Assembly: GCF_025630775.1 (NCBI RefSeq)
Contig: NZ_JAOSZE010000017.1
Span: 1-64,000 of the forward strand
DNA length: 64,000 bases
DNA from: Actinoplanes sp. KI2
Lineage (GTDB): Bacteria > Actinomycetota > Actinomycetes > Mycobacteriales > Micromonosporaceae
Direction of reading: 5' to 3'
Shown here: positions 15,644-24,935 of the stretch, one piece after another
Layout of the letters: every line of letters starts with the position of its first letter
How positions within the stretch are numbered: the stretch's first letter is position 1
Translations under genes and position numbers: made by a program
The notes under the pieces: model-generated
What the model saw: only the letters and a program-made list of their open reading frames with translations
The model's database searches: none
What the model was told of the DNA's origin: nothing

Positions 15644-17677
15644 GTGGCAAGTTCGACCTCCCTCGCCAAGCGGCTGCTGCTGGGCAGACCGTTCCGCTCC
15701 GACAAGCTGCAGCACACGCTGCTGCCCAAGCGGATCGCGCTCCCCGTCTTCGCCAGCGACGCGCTGTCGAGCGTGGCGTACGCGCCCGATGAGATCCTTC
15801 TGACACTTTCGATCGCCGGCGCGGGCGCGTTCGTCATCTCGCCGTGGATCACCCTCGCCGTCGCGGTCGTGATGATGACCGTGGTGGCCAGCTACCGGCA
15901 GAACGTGCATGCCTACCCCTCCGGCGGCGGCGACTACGAGGTGGCCACGGTCAACCTCGGGCCACGGGCCGGCCTCGGCGTGGCCAGCGCGCTGCTGGTC
16001 GACTACATCCTCACCGTGGCCGTGTCGAGCTCCTCCGGGGTTGCCGCCCTGGGCGCGGTCTGGCCGCTGGCGAAGGACAACCCGGTCGCCTTCTGCGTGG
16101 GCGGCATCGCCATCCTGACCGCGCTGAACCTGCGGGGTCTGCGCGAGGCGGGCACGGCGTTCGCCATTCCGACGTACGCGTTCATCATTGTGATCGTCGG
16201 CGTGATCCTGACCGGGCTGTTCCGCATCTTCGTGCTCGGCCAGGACCTGCGGGCCCCCTCGGCCGATCTGGTGATCACCGCCGAGCACAGCAACCTGACC
16301 AGCTTCGCGTTCGCCTATCTGCTGTTGCGGACGTTCTCCTCCGGCTGTGCGGCGCTGACCGGTGTCGAGGCGATCTCCAACGGGGTGCCCGCCTTCAAGC
16401 CGCCGAAGAGCAAGAACGCGGCGACCACGCTGCTGCTGCTCGGCACTCTGGCGATCATCATGCTGGTCGGGATCATCACGCTGTCCCGGATGACCCACCT
16501 GCAGTTCGTCGAGGACCAGACCAAGCAGATCGTCTCCGGGCCGCCGGGGTACGACCAGAAGCCGGTGATCGCGCAGCTCGCCGAGACGGTCTTCGGCGCG
16601 CAGTCGCCGCTGCTCTACGCGGTCAGCGCGGTGACCGCCCTGATCCTGTTCCTGGCCGCGAACACCGCGTTCAACGGCTTCCCGGTGCTCGGCTCGATCC
16701 TCGCCCAGGACCGTTACCTGCCGCGCCAGCTGCACACCCGCGGCGACCGGCTGGCCTTCTCCAACGGCATCGTCTTCCTCGCCGCCGCCGCGATCGTGCT
16801 GGTCGTCGCGTTCCAGGCGCAGACCACCCGGCTCATCCAGCTCTACATCGTGGGCGTGTTCGTCTCGTTCACGCTCTCCCAGGGCGGCATGATCCGGCAC
16901 TGGAACCGGCTGCTGCGTACCCAGCGCGACCCGTCGGTGCGCAGCCGGATGGTCCGCTCCCGGGCGATCAACGCGTTCGGCATGGGCCTCACCGGTGCCG
17001 TCCTGGTCGTCGTGCTGGTCACCAAGTTCCTGCTCGGCGCGTGGATCGCGATCGCCGCCATGGTGGTCATCTACGTGACCATGCTGGGCATACACAAGCA
17101 CTACACCCGGGTCGCGCAGGAGCTGCAGCCCACCGACGAGCGCCCGGTGCTGCCCAGCCGCAACCACGCGATCGTGCTGGTCAGCAAGGTGCACATGCCG
17201 ACCCTGCGTGCGGTGGCCTACGCCCAGGCGACCCGGCCGGACACGCTCACCGCGGTCACCGTGAACGTCGACGACAAGGACACCCGGGGCATCCAGGACG
17301 AGTGGGAGCGCCGGCAGATCCCGGTGCCGCTCACCGTGATCGACTCGCCGTACCGGGAGATCACCCGGCCGATCATCGACTTCGTGAAGGGCCTGCGCCG
17401 CGGGTCCCCTCGTGACGTGGTGACGGTCTTCGTCCCCGAGTACGTGGTCGGTCGCTGGTGGGAGAACCTGCTGCACAACCAGAGCGCGCTGCGCATCAAG
17501 GGCCGCCTGCTGTTCGAGCCGGGCGTGATGGTGACCAGCGTGCCGTGGCAGCTGCGCTCCAGCCAGGACCGCGACCTCGACCGCTTCGACCGCGGCCTCA
17601 GCCGGGCGCCGCGGCGCGGCCCGCGTACCCGGTCCGCCGGGTCCGAGCCGCCCGAGAACGAGGATGCACACCTATGA
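15644..17677 (+). CDS. APC-superfamily permease, KimA-like potassium transporter candidate
   Basis: A 677-residue membrane protein. Residues about 35-480 contain some 12 membrane segments of the amino acid/polyamine/organocation fold (for example VFASDALSSVAYAPDEIL, TVAVSSSSGVAALGAV, AANTAAFNGFPVLGS-like region near 340). The C-terminal 200 residues are cytosolic and UspA-like (HAIVLVSKVHMPTLRAVAYA, AVTVNVDDKDTRG). This layout is that of Bacillus KimA, a K+/H+ symporter, and adjacency to two TrkA genes supports potassium; amino-acid transport cannot be excluded. GTG at 15644 has TACCCT 8 nt upstream (15630-15635) and no ribosome site. Overlaps the methyltransferase by ATGA. Confidence 0.85.
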   Translation: MASSTSLAKRLLLGRPFRSDKLQHTLLPKRIALPVFASDALSSVAYAPDEILLTLSIAGAGAFVISPWITLAVAVVMMTVVASYRQNVHAYPSGGGDYEVATVNLGPRAGLGVASALLVDYILTVAVSSSSGVAALGAVWPLAKDNPVAFCVGGIAILTALNLRGLREAGTAFAIPTYAFIIVIVGVILTGLFRIFVLGQDLRAPSADLVITAEHSNLTSFAFAYLLLRTFSSGCAALTGVEAISNGVPAFKPPKSKNAATTLLLLGTLAIIMLVGIITLSRMTHLQFVEDQTKQIVSGPPGYDQKPVIAQLAETVFGAQSPLLYAVSAVTALILFLAANTAFNGFPVLGSILAQDRYLPRQLHTRGDRLAFSNGIVFLAAAAIVLVVAFQAQTTRLIQLYIVGVFVSFTLSQGGMIRHWNRLLRTQRDPSVRSRMVRSRAINAFGMGLTGAVLVVVLVTKFLLGAWIAIAAMVVIYVTMLGIHKHYTRVAQELQPTDERPVLPSRNHAIVLVSKVHMPTLRAVAYAQATRPDTLTAVTVNVDDKDTRGIQDEWERRQIPVPLTVIDSPYREITRPIIDFVKGLRRGSPRDVVTVFVPEYVVGRWWENLLHNQSALRIKGRLLFEPGVMVTSVPWQLRSSQDRDLDRFDRGLSRAPRRGPRTRSAGSEPPENEDAHL

Positions 17678-18993
17678 CGGATCCGGGTTCGGACCTGGCC
17701 GAGGGCGACCGGGTCGAGGTGGTCGTCGAGGCGCCGGCGCACGGCGGGCACTGCGTGGCCCGGCTGGACGGCCGGGTGCTGTTCGTGCGGCACGCGCTGC
17801 CCGGGGAGCGGGTCGTCGCCGAGGTCACCGAGTGGCGCCGCGGCTACCTGCGGGCCGACGCGGTCGAGATCCTCGAGTCCTCGCCGGATCGGGTCGAGCC
17901 CCCGTGCCCCTACGCCCATCCCGGCGGCTGCGGCGGGTGTGATCTTCAACATGTCGCCGGCGACGCGCAGCTGCGGTGGAAGGCCGACGTGGTCGCCGAG
18001 CAGCTTCGGCGTCTGGCCAAACTGCATTTTCCGGTACGGGTCGAGGCGCTGCCGACCGCAGTTCCCCGAACCGGGGCGTCGGAGTCCGGCGCCGGGCCCG
18101 GCTCACCGCTGCTGGGCTGGCGCAGCCGGGTCCGGTACGCGGTCGACGCCGCGGGCCGCGCGGGACTGCTGCAACACCGCTCGCACCAGGTCGTCCCGAT
18201 CGACCGGTGCCGGATCGCGCACCCGGCGGTGCAGGAGCTCGACCTGCTGGCCCGGCCCTGGCCGGACGACGACGCCATCGAGGTGACCGCCTCGACCGGC
18301 GGCGACCTGGCGGTGCTGACCCGACCGTCCCGGGGTCGTGCCGCTGCGCCCGGCGGCGACGCGCTGACCGGCGACCCGGTCGACTTCGCCTCGTCCGGGG
18401 GCCGGCGCGAGCGGCTGGCCGGGCCCGCGGAGGTCGTCGAGGAGGCGGTGGGTCGTCGCTGGCGGGTGCCGCCGGAGGGTTTCTGGCAGATCCACCCGGC
18501 CGCCGCCGACACGCTCGCCGCGACCGTCGTCGAGCTGTTGCGACCGGTCGAGGGGGAGGTCGCGTGGGACCTCTACGGCGGCGCGGGCCTGTTCGCCGCC
18601 GCGGTCGCCGCGCACACCGGGGCCCGCACCACGCTGGTCGAGTCGTCCCCGATCGGGTGCGCCGCGGCCCGCGCCAACCTGACCGACCTGCCCACGATCG
18701 AGATCGTCGAGGCCCGGGTGGAGACCGCCCTGCACCGCCGCCGGATCACCGGGCCGGTCGACCTGGTCGTGCTCGACCCGCCCCGGTCCGGGGCCGGCGC
18801 GCGGGTCGTCCGCGGCATCGCCGACGCCCGCCCGCGGGCGGTCGCCTACGTGGCCTGCGACCCGGCCGCCCTGGCCCGCGATGTGGGCACGTTCCTCGGC
18901 CTGGGCTGGCGGCTGACGCAGCTGCGCGCCTACGACTGCTTCCCGATGACCCAGCACGTCGAGTGCGTGGCCCTGCTCGAGCCGGCGGGCTGA
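17674..18993 (+). CDS. TRAM-domain RNA (uracil-5-)methyltransferase, TrmA/RlmD family
   Basis: A 439-residue class I SAM methyltransferase that forms 5-methyluridine in tRNA or 23S rRNA; target not decidable here. Order: TRAM RNA-binding domain (1-65), a [4Fe-4S]-type cluster CPYAHPGGCGGC near residue 75-90, an insertion with TRAM/GlnSer-rich loop, and the methyltransferase domain with WDLYGGAGLFAAAVA (SAM), VVLDPPRSGAG and the catalytic Cys in YVACDPAALARDV. ATG overlaps the permease stop (ATGA), the same coupling seen around Rv2689c-Rv2690c in mycobacteria. The linker at 300-420 is less conserved and carries GGDALTGDP-like low complexity. Confidence 0.9.
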   Translation: MTDPGSDLAEGDRVEVVVEAPAHGGHCVARLDGRVLFVRHALPGERVVAEVTEWRRGYLRADAVEILESSPDRVEPPCPYAHPGGCGGCDLQHVAGDAQLRWKADVVAEQLRRLAKLHFPVRVEALPTAVPRTGASESGAGPGSPLLGWRSRVRYAVDAAGRAGLLQHRSHQVVPIDRCRIAHPAVQELDLLARPWPDDDAIEVTASTGGDLAVLTRPSRGRAAAPGGDALTGDPVDFASSGGRRERLAGPAEVVEEAVGRRWRVPPEGFWQIHPAAADTLAATVVELLRPVEGEVAWDLYGGAGLFAAAVAAHTGARTTLVESSPIGCAAARANLTDLPTIEIVEARVETALHRRRITGPVDLVVLDPPRSGAGARVVRGIADARPRAVAYVACDPAALARDVGTFLGLGWRLTQLRAYDCFPMTQHVECVALLEPAG

Positions 18994-19163
18994 TCCGCGC
19001 GGAACGGGCCGCGGCCCGGCCGGCGGCGTGCACGGGCGGGCCGGGCGGGGAGCGCAAGGGCACGCTTCCGCCCGGATGGTCGCGCAGCGGCCGGGAGGTT
19101 TCGCCCAGCTCGCGGTGTCGACCGGGGACTTGTCCGCTATCCCGTATATCTGCTGTTTTTGCG

Positions 19164-20018
19164 TTAGTTGGCGCGCTCGGCGGCCTGGATCGCGTTGCGG
19201 AAGAGCATGGCGACCGTCGTCGGGCCTACGCCGCCCACTCGCGGGGTGATCGCGCCGGCCACCTCGGCGCACGACTCGTCGACATCGGGGAGCAGGCGGC
19301 GGCCCTCGTAGCGAACGCCGGCGCCGATCACGGTGGCGCCGGGCTTGACGTGCTCGGGCTGGATGATGCCGGGGACGCCGGCCGCCGCGACCAGGATGTC
19401 GGCTCGCCGGGTGTAGCGCGGCCAGTCCGCGACGCCGGTGTGCACCACGGTGACGGCGGCGTTGGCGGTGGGGCGCTTCTGGGCCATCAGCATGGCGAGC
19501 GGGCGGCCCAGCGTGGCGCCGCGGCCGAGGATGACCAGCTCCCGCCCGGCGACCGGGATGCCGTGGTGTGCCAGCAGCGCCTCGATGCCGGCCGGGGTGC
19601 AGGGGAGTGGGCCGGGCATGCCGAGCGCGAGGCGGCCCATGTTGAGCGGGTGCATGCCGTCGACGTCCTTGTCGGGGTCGAGGGTCTGCAGCGCGGCGTC
19701 GTAGTCGAGATGGCCGGGGATCGGGTACTGGATGAGGACGCCGTGCACGTCCTTGTCGGCGTTGAACTCGTCGATCACCCGGTGCAGCTCGTCCTGGGTG
19801 GTGTCGGCGGCGAGGTGCCGGTGCGGTGAGGCGAAGCCCAGCTCGGCGGCCTGGCGCTGCTTGATGCGGATGTAGCCGGCGCTGGCGTCGTCGTCGCCGA
19901 CCAGGATGGTGGCGAGGCTGGGCACGATGCCGCGGTCGCGCAGCCGGGCGGCGCGGGCGGTGACGTCGGCGAAGATGGCCTCGGCGACCGGGGCGCCGGG
20001 CAACAGGCGAGCGGACAT
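19164..20018 (-). CDS. folD: Methylenetetrahydrofolate dehydrogenase/cyclohydrolase
   Basis: Bifunctional FolD interconverts 5,10-methylene-, methenyl- and 10-formyl-tetrahydrofolate in the cytosol, linking to thyA/folA elsewhere in the window. Length 284 is standard. Catalytic motif GYIRIKQRQAAELG (Tyr and Lys), GVLIQYPIPGHLD (the Q-x-P-L-P region, here QYPIP, a common actinobacterial variant), DVDGMHPLNMG and the NADP fold VILGRGATLGRPLAMLM. C-terminal ITPRVGGVGPTTVAML is the family signature. ATG at 20018 has GGAGA ribosome site. Divergent from dxs over a 224-bp region. Confidence 0.93.
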   Translation of the reverse strand: MSARLLPGAPVAEAIFADVTARAARLRDRGIVPSLATILVGDDDASAGYIRIKQRQAAELGFASPHRHLAADTTQDELHRVIDEFNADKDVHGVLIQYPIPGHLDYDAALQTLDPDKDVDGMHPLNMGRLALGMPGPLPCTPAGIEALLAHHGIPVAGRELVILGRGATLGRPLAMLMAQKRPTANAAVTVVHTGVADWPRYTRRADILVAAAGVPGIIQPEHVKPGATVIGAGVRYEGRRLLPDVDESCAEVAGAITPRVGGVGPTTVAMLFRNAIQAAERAN

Positions 20019-20147
20019 GGGGTCTCCTCTCGGCACGGGAACCCAGGCGGTCGACTCCCGTGGCCGGCTCCCCGATGGTCACCCATCCTGTGCCGCCAGT
20101 CGCGCAGAGGTTCCAAGGATGCCATATCGCCCAGCGGGTGAGCTAAG

Positions 20148-20163
20148 TCACCGGCGCCGGTGA
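20148..20163. promoter_or_regulatory. Perfect 16-bp palindrome between folD and dxs
   Basis: TCACCGGCGCCGGTGA, fully self-complementary, 79 bp upstream of dxs and 129 bp upstream of folD. Position and symmetry fit a dimeric repressor site in a divergent promoter region. It is too short-looped to be a hairpin terminator, and neither gene ends here. Confidence 0.55.
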
Positions 20164-20242
20164 TGTGCAGGTTGTGTGTAGGACCTGGCTATGGCCGTTC
20201 GCGCGGCACGCCGTCACCGCCGCGCCGATAGACTCGGCATCC

Positions 20243-22165
20243 ATGAGCGAAGCCCACTCTGCCTCGACCGGCCTGCTGGCGACCATCACCTGCCCGGGTG
20301 ACCTGAAGCGCCTGACTCCCGAGCAGCTGCCGCTGCTGGCCGCCGAGATCCGCGACTTCCTGGTGGCCAAGGTGTCCCGCACCGGCGGCCACCTGGGCCC
20401 CAACCTGGGTGTCGTGGAGGTGACGCTGGCCCTGCACCGAGTCTTCGACTCGCCGCGGGACAGCCTGTTGTTCGACACCGGCCACCAGGCGTACGTGCAC
20501 AAGATCCTCACCGGCCGGCAGGACGGCTTCGACCTGCTCCGCCAGCGCGGGGGCCTCTCCGGTTACCCGAGCCGGGCGGAGAGCGAGCACGACTTCATCG
20601 AGAACTCGCACGCCTCCACCGCCCTCTCCTACGCCGACGGCCTGTCGAAGGCGTACGCGCTGCGCGGCGACGACCGGCACGTGGTGGCCGTGGTCGGCGA
20701 CGGCGCGCTCACCGGCGGCATGTGCTGGGAGGCGCTGAACAACATCGCGGCCGGCAAGAACCGGCTGGTCATCGTCGTCAACGACAACGGCCGCTCGTAC
20801 GCGCCGACCATCGGCGGGCTGGCCGACCACCTCTCCACGCTGCGCCTCAACCCGGGCTACGAGCGGGTGCTCGACCTGGTGAAGGAGGCGCTCGGCTCCA
20901 CCCCGGTGGTGGGCAAGCCGGTCTACGAGGTGCTGCACGCGGTCAAGAAGGGCATCAAGGACGCGATCAGCCCGCAGCCGATGTTCGAGGACCTCGGCAT
21001 CAAGTACATCGGCCCGGTCGACGGCCACGACGAGCAGGCCATGGAGTCGGCGCTGCGCCGGGCCAAGGGCTTCCACGCGCCGGTCATCGTGCACGCGGTG
21101 ACCCGCAAGGGCTACGGGTACGGTCCGGCGGAGCTCGACGAGGCGGACCGGCTGCACGGCCCCGGCAGCGCCTTCGACGTGGAGACCGGCAAGCTGCTGG
21201 CCAAGCCGTCGGTGAAGTGGACGCACGTCTTCGCCGAGGAGCTGGTGCGGATCGCCGACGAGCGCCCGGACGTCGTGGGCATCACCGCCGCGATGGCCGA
21301 GCCGACCGGCATCGCCGAGCTGGCCCGCAAGCACCCCGACCGGGCGTACGACGTGGGCATCGCCGAGCAGCACGCGGCGACCAGCGCGGCCGGCCTGGCG
21401 ATGGGTGGCCTGCACCCGGTGGTAGCGGTCTACGCCACCTTCCTCAACCGGGCCTTCGACCAGGTCCTGCTGGATGTGGCGATGCACCGGCTGCCGGTGA
21501 CCTTCGTGCTCGACCGGGCCGGCGTCACCGGGCCGGACGGGCCCAGCCACTACGGCATCTGGGACATGAGCGTGTTCGGCGTGGTGCCGGGCCTGCGCAT
21601 CGCGGCGCCGCGGGACGCGGCCACCCTGCGCGAGGAGCTGCGGGAGGCGGTCGCGGTCGAGGACGGGCCGACGATCGTCCGGTTCCCGACCGGCTCGGTC
21701 GCCCCCGCCACCCCCGCGGTCCGGCGCCTGGGCCAGGTCGACGTGCTGCGCGAGGCCGACCGCAAGGACGTGCTGCTGGTGGCCGTGGGCTCGTTCGCCG
21801 GGCTCGGCCTCGAGGTGGCCGAGCGGCTGGCCGGGCAGGGCTACGGCGTGACCGTGGTCGACCCGCGCTGGGTGCGTCCGGTCCCGGTCGAGCTGATCGG
21901 GCTGGCCGGCCGGCACCGGATGGTGGTGACCCTGGAGGACGGCATCCGGGCCGGCGGGGTGGGCGACGCGGTGGCCGGCGCGCTGCGCGACTCGGCGGTG
22001 GACGTGCCGCTGCGCGACTTCGGCGTGCCGGCCGGGTTCCACCCGCACGGCAGCCGGGCCGAGATCCTCGCGGCGCTCGGGCTGACCGCGCAGGACATCG
22101 CCCGGGACGTGATCGAGTGGGCGTCCCGGATGGAGGACGCGGCCGAGCCGCAGCCCGCGCCGTAG
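20243..22165 (+). CDS. dxs: 1-deoxy-D-xylulose-5-phosphate synthase
   Basis: First and rate-limiting enzyme of the MEP isoprenoid route: condenses pyruvate and glyceraldehyde 3-phosphate using thiamine diphosphate. 640 residues, full length. Visible: [16 protein letters not shown] (substrate His), the ThDP motif [18 protein letters not shown], the transketolase-like [12 protein letters not shown] and [17 protein letters not shown] (catalytic Glu), and the C-domain [17 protein letters not shown]. The ATG at 20243 lies 8 nt after TAGACT (20229-20234) with no ribosome site, so it may be leaderless. Stop is followed by the inverted repeat at 22204-22224. Confidence 0.96.
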   Translation: MSEAHSASTGLLATITCPGDLKRLTPEQLPLLAAEIRDFLVAKVSRTGGHLGPNLGVVEVTLALHRVFDSPRDSLLFDTGHQAYVHKILTGRQDGFDLLRQRGGLSGYPSRAESEHDFIENSHASTALSYADGLSKAYALRGDDRHVVAVVGDGALTGGMCWEALNNIAAGKNRLVIVVNDNGRSYAPTIGGLADHLSTLRLNPGYERVLDLVKEALGSTPVVGKPVYEVLHAVKKGIKDAISPQPMFEDLGIKYIGPVDGHDEQAMESALRRAKGFHAPVIVHAVTRKGYGYGPAELDEADRLHGPGSAFDVETGKLLAKPSVKWTHVFAEELVRIADERPDVVGITAAMAEPTGIAELARKHPDRAYDVGIAEQHAATSAAGLAMGGLHPVVAVYATFLNRAFDQVLLDVAMHRLPVTFVLDRAGVTGPDGPSHYGIWDMSVFGVVPGLRIAAPRDAATLREELREAVAVEDGPTIVRFPTGSVAPATPAVRRLGQVDVLREADRKDVLLVAVGSFAGLGLEVAERLAGQGYGVTVVDPRWVRPVPVELIGLAGRHRMVVTLEDGIRAGGVGDAVAGALRDSAVDVPLRDFGVPAGFHPHGSRAEILAALGLTAQDIARDVIEWASRMEDAAEPQPAP

Positions 22166-22203
22166 AACGGTCTTAATGGTCCATACCCCCGATAAAGGGA
22201 CGC

Positions 22204-22224
22204 GATAACGGCGATTCCGTTATC
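22204..22224. terminator. Inverted repeat between dxs and the propeller operon
   Basis: GATAACGG (22204-22211) and CCGTTATC (22217-22224) form a perfect 8-bp stem with a 5-nt loop. A TTTTT run follows at about 22232-22237. It lies 38 bp after the dxs stop, so it may end dxs transcription. It is also only 20 bp before the next start codon, so it may instead be an operator. The surrounding 80 bp are unusually AT-rich for this genome. Confidence 0.5.
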
Positions 22225-22243
22225 TAGTCGTTATTTTTGGGGA

Positions 22244-23536
22244 ATGGACACGGTCACGATCGACCTTGGCCTCGAGCGTGGCGAACCGCCTACGTACTCC
22301 TCGCCGGGGCGGCGGACCACCCCGCTGTGGGTGCCCGCCGCCCTCCTCGCGGCCCTGGTGCTGATCTTCGGCACGGGCTCGGCGCCGCCGGCCAGATCGC
22401 CGCTCTCCGCGATGTTCCGGTTGCAGGTGGGGCCGGCCGACTCGTACGCGACGACCGAGGACGGCCAGTTGCTCGCCGAGACGTTCGGGCTGCTCACCTC
22501 GTACGACCTGACCAGCGGGCGGCTGCGCTGGCAGGCCGGCCAGTCCACCCCGGCGTACCGGCTGCGGATCAGCGACCACCTGGCTCTGATGCGGCCGTGG
22601 GCGACCACCGCCGCCGAGCCGGACACCACCGCGCTGTCCACGCTCACCGGCGCCCGCATGTGGGAGCGGCCCGGCGCCGTGGTCAACATCGCCGGCTCGG
22701 CGACCCTGCTGGCGGTCGACTCCCCGCGCACCCTCTCCGGCTCCGGCCGCCGGGTGGAGGGCCCGGTCGACGCGATCGACGCGACCACCGGGCGCACCCT
22801 GTGGAGCGTGCGCGTGCCGTCCACGGCGGTGCTGCTCGGCGTGCCCGGCCTCGGCGACGAGGAGTCCCGGATGCTGCTCGTGCACGACAACCAGACGATG
22901 GCCGTGCACGACCTGGCGACCGGCCGGCTGATCGCCAGCACGCACATTCCGGCCGCCGACTACGCCCCGGACAACCCGGTGGTGGCGGGCGGCCGGATCG
23001 TGCTGCGGCATCCCGGCGCGATCAGCCCGGAGATCTCGGTGTACGACCCGGTGACGCTCAAGCAGGTCTGGTCCGCGCCGTCCGAGACCGCGTACGAGAT
23101 GCAGGCGTGCGGCATCCTGGTCTGCCTCAGCGGGCCGGACGGGGTGCACGCGATCGACCCGTTCAGCGGGGACACCGCCTGGGTGCAGCCCGCCTGGCAC
23201 AGCCTCACGCAGTACGGCGACATGATCGTCGCGTACGCCGACCCGGACGGCGTCGAGCCGGTCGGTGTGATCGACCCGGCGACCGGCGCGCTGCGGACGC
23301 CCCTGGCCGGCTGGCGGCCGGTGACCGGCACCGGGAGCGGCGACCGGCTCGTTCTCACCCGGGCGACGGACAACGGAAGCCGTACCATGGTCGCCGTCGC
23401 CCGCCCGGGCGACCCGCGACCCCGCGTGCTGGACGCCCTGCCCCAGGGCACCGGCGACTGCCAAGCGGCGCCGTCCCGGCTGGTCTGCCGGACGATGTAC
23501 GGCGAGCTGGTCGTCTGGGCGTACCAGGAGGAGTGA
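22244..23536 (+). CDS. Membrane-anchored PQQ-like beta-propeller protein, paralogue 1
   Basis: A 430-residue type II membrane protein: cytoplasmic tail with the motif TIDLGLERGEPP, one membrane helix (about 28-46), then an extracytoplasmic BamB/PQQ-like beta-propeller with WxG/DxxTGxxLW repeats (LTSGRLRWQ, LTGARMWER, ATTGRTLWS, PFSGDTAWV). Two Cys pairs, CGILVC and CQAAPSRLVC, are conserved in spacing in both downstream paralogues and should form disulfides outside the membrane. No PQQ-ligand or catalytic residues are evident; a binding or scaffold role is more likely. First gene of a run leading into a two-component system. Confidence 0.85.
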   Translation: MDTVTIDLGLERGEPPTYSSPGRRTTPLWVPAALLAALVLIFGTGSAPPARSPLSAMFRLQVGPADSYATTEDGQLLAETFGLLTSYDLTSGRLRWQAGQSTPAYRLRISDHLALMRPWATTAAEPDTTALSTLTGARMWERPGAVVNIAGSATLLAVDSPRTLSGSGRRVEGPVDAIDATTGRTLWSVRVPSTAVLLGVPGLGDEESRMLLVHDNQTMAVHDLATGRLIASTHIPAADYAPDNPVVAGGRIVLRHPGAISPEISVYDPVTLKQVWSAPSETAYEMQACGILVCLSGPDGVHAIDPFSGDTAWVQPAWHSLTQYGDMIVAYADPDGVEPVGVIDPATGALRTPLAGWRPVTGTGSGDRLVLTRATDNGSRTMVAVARPGDPRPRVLDALPQGTGDCQAAPSRLVCRTMYGELVVWAYQEE

Positions 23537-23540
23537 CGCG

Positions 23541-24908
23541 TTGGCGCTGATCGAGCTGGACCTCGCCGCGCCGCCCGATCCGCGCCTCGACTCCCGTCCG
23601 CCCGTCCGGCACTACCGCTTCGCCGGCCTGATCCTCGCCGCCGTGCTGCTGGTCACCCTCGGCGGCGCGGCGCCCGGCCCGCACACCCTCTGGCGCTACC
23701 TCGGCGCGGTGCCCCCACCGGTCGGCGCCGAGACCCAGTCCCAGCTGGCCGGCGACCGGGTCTACACGGTGGCCTCGGCCGGCGGCGTGCGGATCGCCAC
23801 CGCCTGGCAGGCCGAGTCGCCGCCCCGCAAGCTGTGGACCGTACGCCTCGCGGCCCGGGTCGCCGGCCCGGACACGGTCGGCTACGGCGGGGTCGAGGCC
23901 CGGCCGGCCGGCGACGTGGTGCTGCTCTCCGACGGGCCGCAGACGACGGTGGTGGACGCCCGGACCGGCGCCGTCCGCTGGACCTCCCCGGTCGGCGTCA
24001 CCCCGCTGGGCAGCGGCCGGATCGGCCTCGTCCAGAACCAGGCGTTCCGCCCCGGCACCGCGTACGACCAGGACTCCGGGGCGCCCGGCATGCTGTATTT
24101 CTCGTCCACCGGCGAGCCGCACACCGAGCCGCCGATCCGGACCGAGATCGACGGCGTCGACCTGTACACCGGCAGGACGGTCTGGACCGCCTCGGTGCCC
24201 GGCGCGATCAACGTCTTCACCACCCGCGGCGACCCGCCGGCCGTGCTCCTGCTCGCCTCCGACCGGCTCGAGCGGCTGAACGGCGAGACCGGCGTGGTCG
24301 AGCACAGCCGCCCGCTGCCGAAGATCGGCGCCGACCGCCCGGCCGGTGGCCGGCTCACCGACGGCCTGCTGGTGGTCCGCTACGGCGACTACGCCGTCGA
24401 CGGGCCGGCGGCCGGCTACGCCGCCGACTCGCTGGACCTCCGCTGGCAGCGCCGGGTCGCCGCGGTGCTGCTCGACCCGCCGAACTGCGGCGACCTGCTC
24501 TGCGCCGGCCCGCGCAGCGCCCTCGACGTGCTCGACCCGGCGACCGGCCGGGCCGCCTGGCGCGCCTCGGAAAACGTGGACCTCGGCGAGCAGAGCGGCT
24601 ACGTGCTCGAGCGGGACGCCGGGACGGGCGCGCCGCTGCGGCTCGCCGACCGGGCGACCGGCGCCACCCGGGCCGACCTGACCGGCTGGGCCGCCGCGCT
24701 CCCCACCGGCGGCGACGGGCAGCCGCTGGTGCTGCGCCGTGGCCTGGCGGCCGGCAAGAGCGAGTTCGGCGTGCTGCTCGCCGGGCCGCCCGACCGGGTG
24801 CGGCGGCTCGGCGTCAGCGCCGGGCCGGTCAGCGACTGCACCGCCGACCAGCGGTACGTGGTCTGCCGGGGTAATGACGGTCTCGAAATTTGGGCCTACA
24901 GCTCCTGA
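23541..24908 (+). CDS. Membrane-anchored PQQ-like beta-propeller protein, paralogue 2
   Basis: A 455-residue paralogue of the preceding protein. N-terminal LIELDLAAPPDP tail, membrane helix about 27-44 (FAGLILAAVLLVTLGGAAPG), then propeller repeats (ARTGAVRWTS, LYTGRTVWTA, PATGRAAWRA). Shares the two Cys pairs, CGDLLC and CTADQRYVVC. The TTG at 23541 follows AGGAGGAG by about 8 nt, 4 bp after the previous stop, so it is certainly co-transcribed. One extra stretch near 170-190 (FRPGTAYDQDSGAPGMLYF) is absent from the first paralogue. Ligand unknown. Confidence 0.85.
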   Translation: MALIELDLAAPPDPRLDSRPPVRHYRFAGLILAAVLLVTLGGAAPGPHTLWRYLGAVPPPVGAETQSQLAGDRVYTVASAGGVRIATAWQAESPPRKLWTVRLAARVAGPDTVGYGGVEARPAGDVVLLSDGPQTTVVDARTGAVRWTSPVGVTPLGSGRIGLVQNQAFRPGTAYDQDSGAPGMLYFSSTGEPHTEPPIRTEIDGVDLYTGRTVWTASVPGAINVFTTRGDPPAVLLLASDRLERLNGETGVVEHSRPLPKIGADRPAGGRLTDGLLVVRYGDYAVDGPAAGYAADSLDLRWQRRVAAVLLDPPNCGDLLCAGPRSALDVLDPATGRAAWRASENVDLGEQSGYVLERDAGTGAPLRLADRATGATRADLTGWAAALPTGGDGQPLVLRRGLAAGKSEFGVLLAGPPDRVRRLGVSAGPVSDCTADQRYVVCRGNDGLEIWAYSS

Positions 24909-24935
24909 CCTCGTCGGGCGCAGAATGAGTGCACC

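Noticed and set aside
15518-17671. Long minus-strand open frame of over 700 codons opposite the APC permease
   Set aside because: Its translation is His/Asp/Gln/Arg-rich without domains, and it mirrors a clear 12-helix transporter; it is an antisense shadow from high GC content.
20019-20242. Search for a riboswitch before dxs or folD
   Set aside because: I found no TPP or tetrahydrofolate riboswitch core; the likely leaderless dxs start leaves no room for one.
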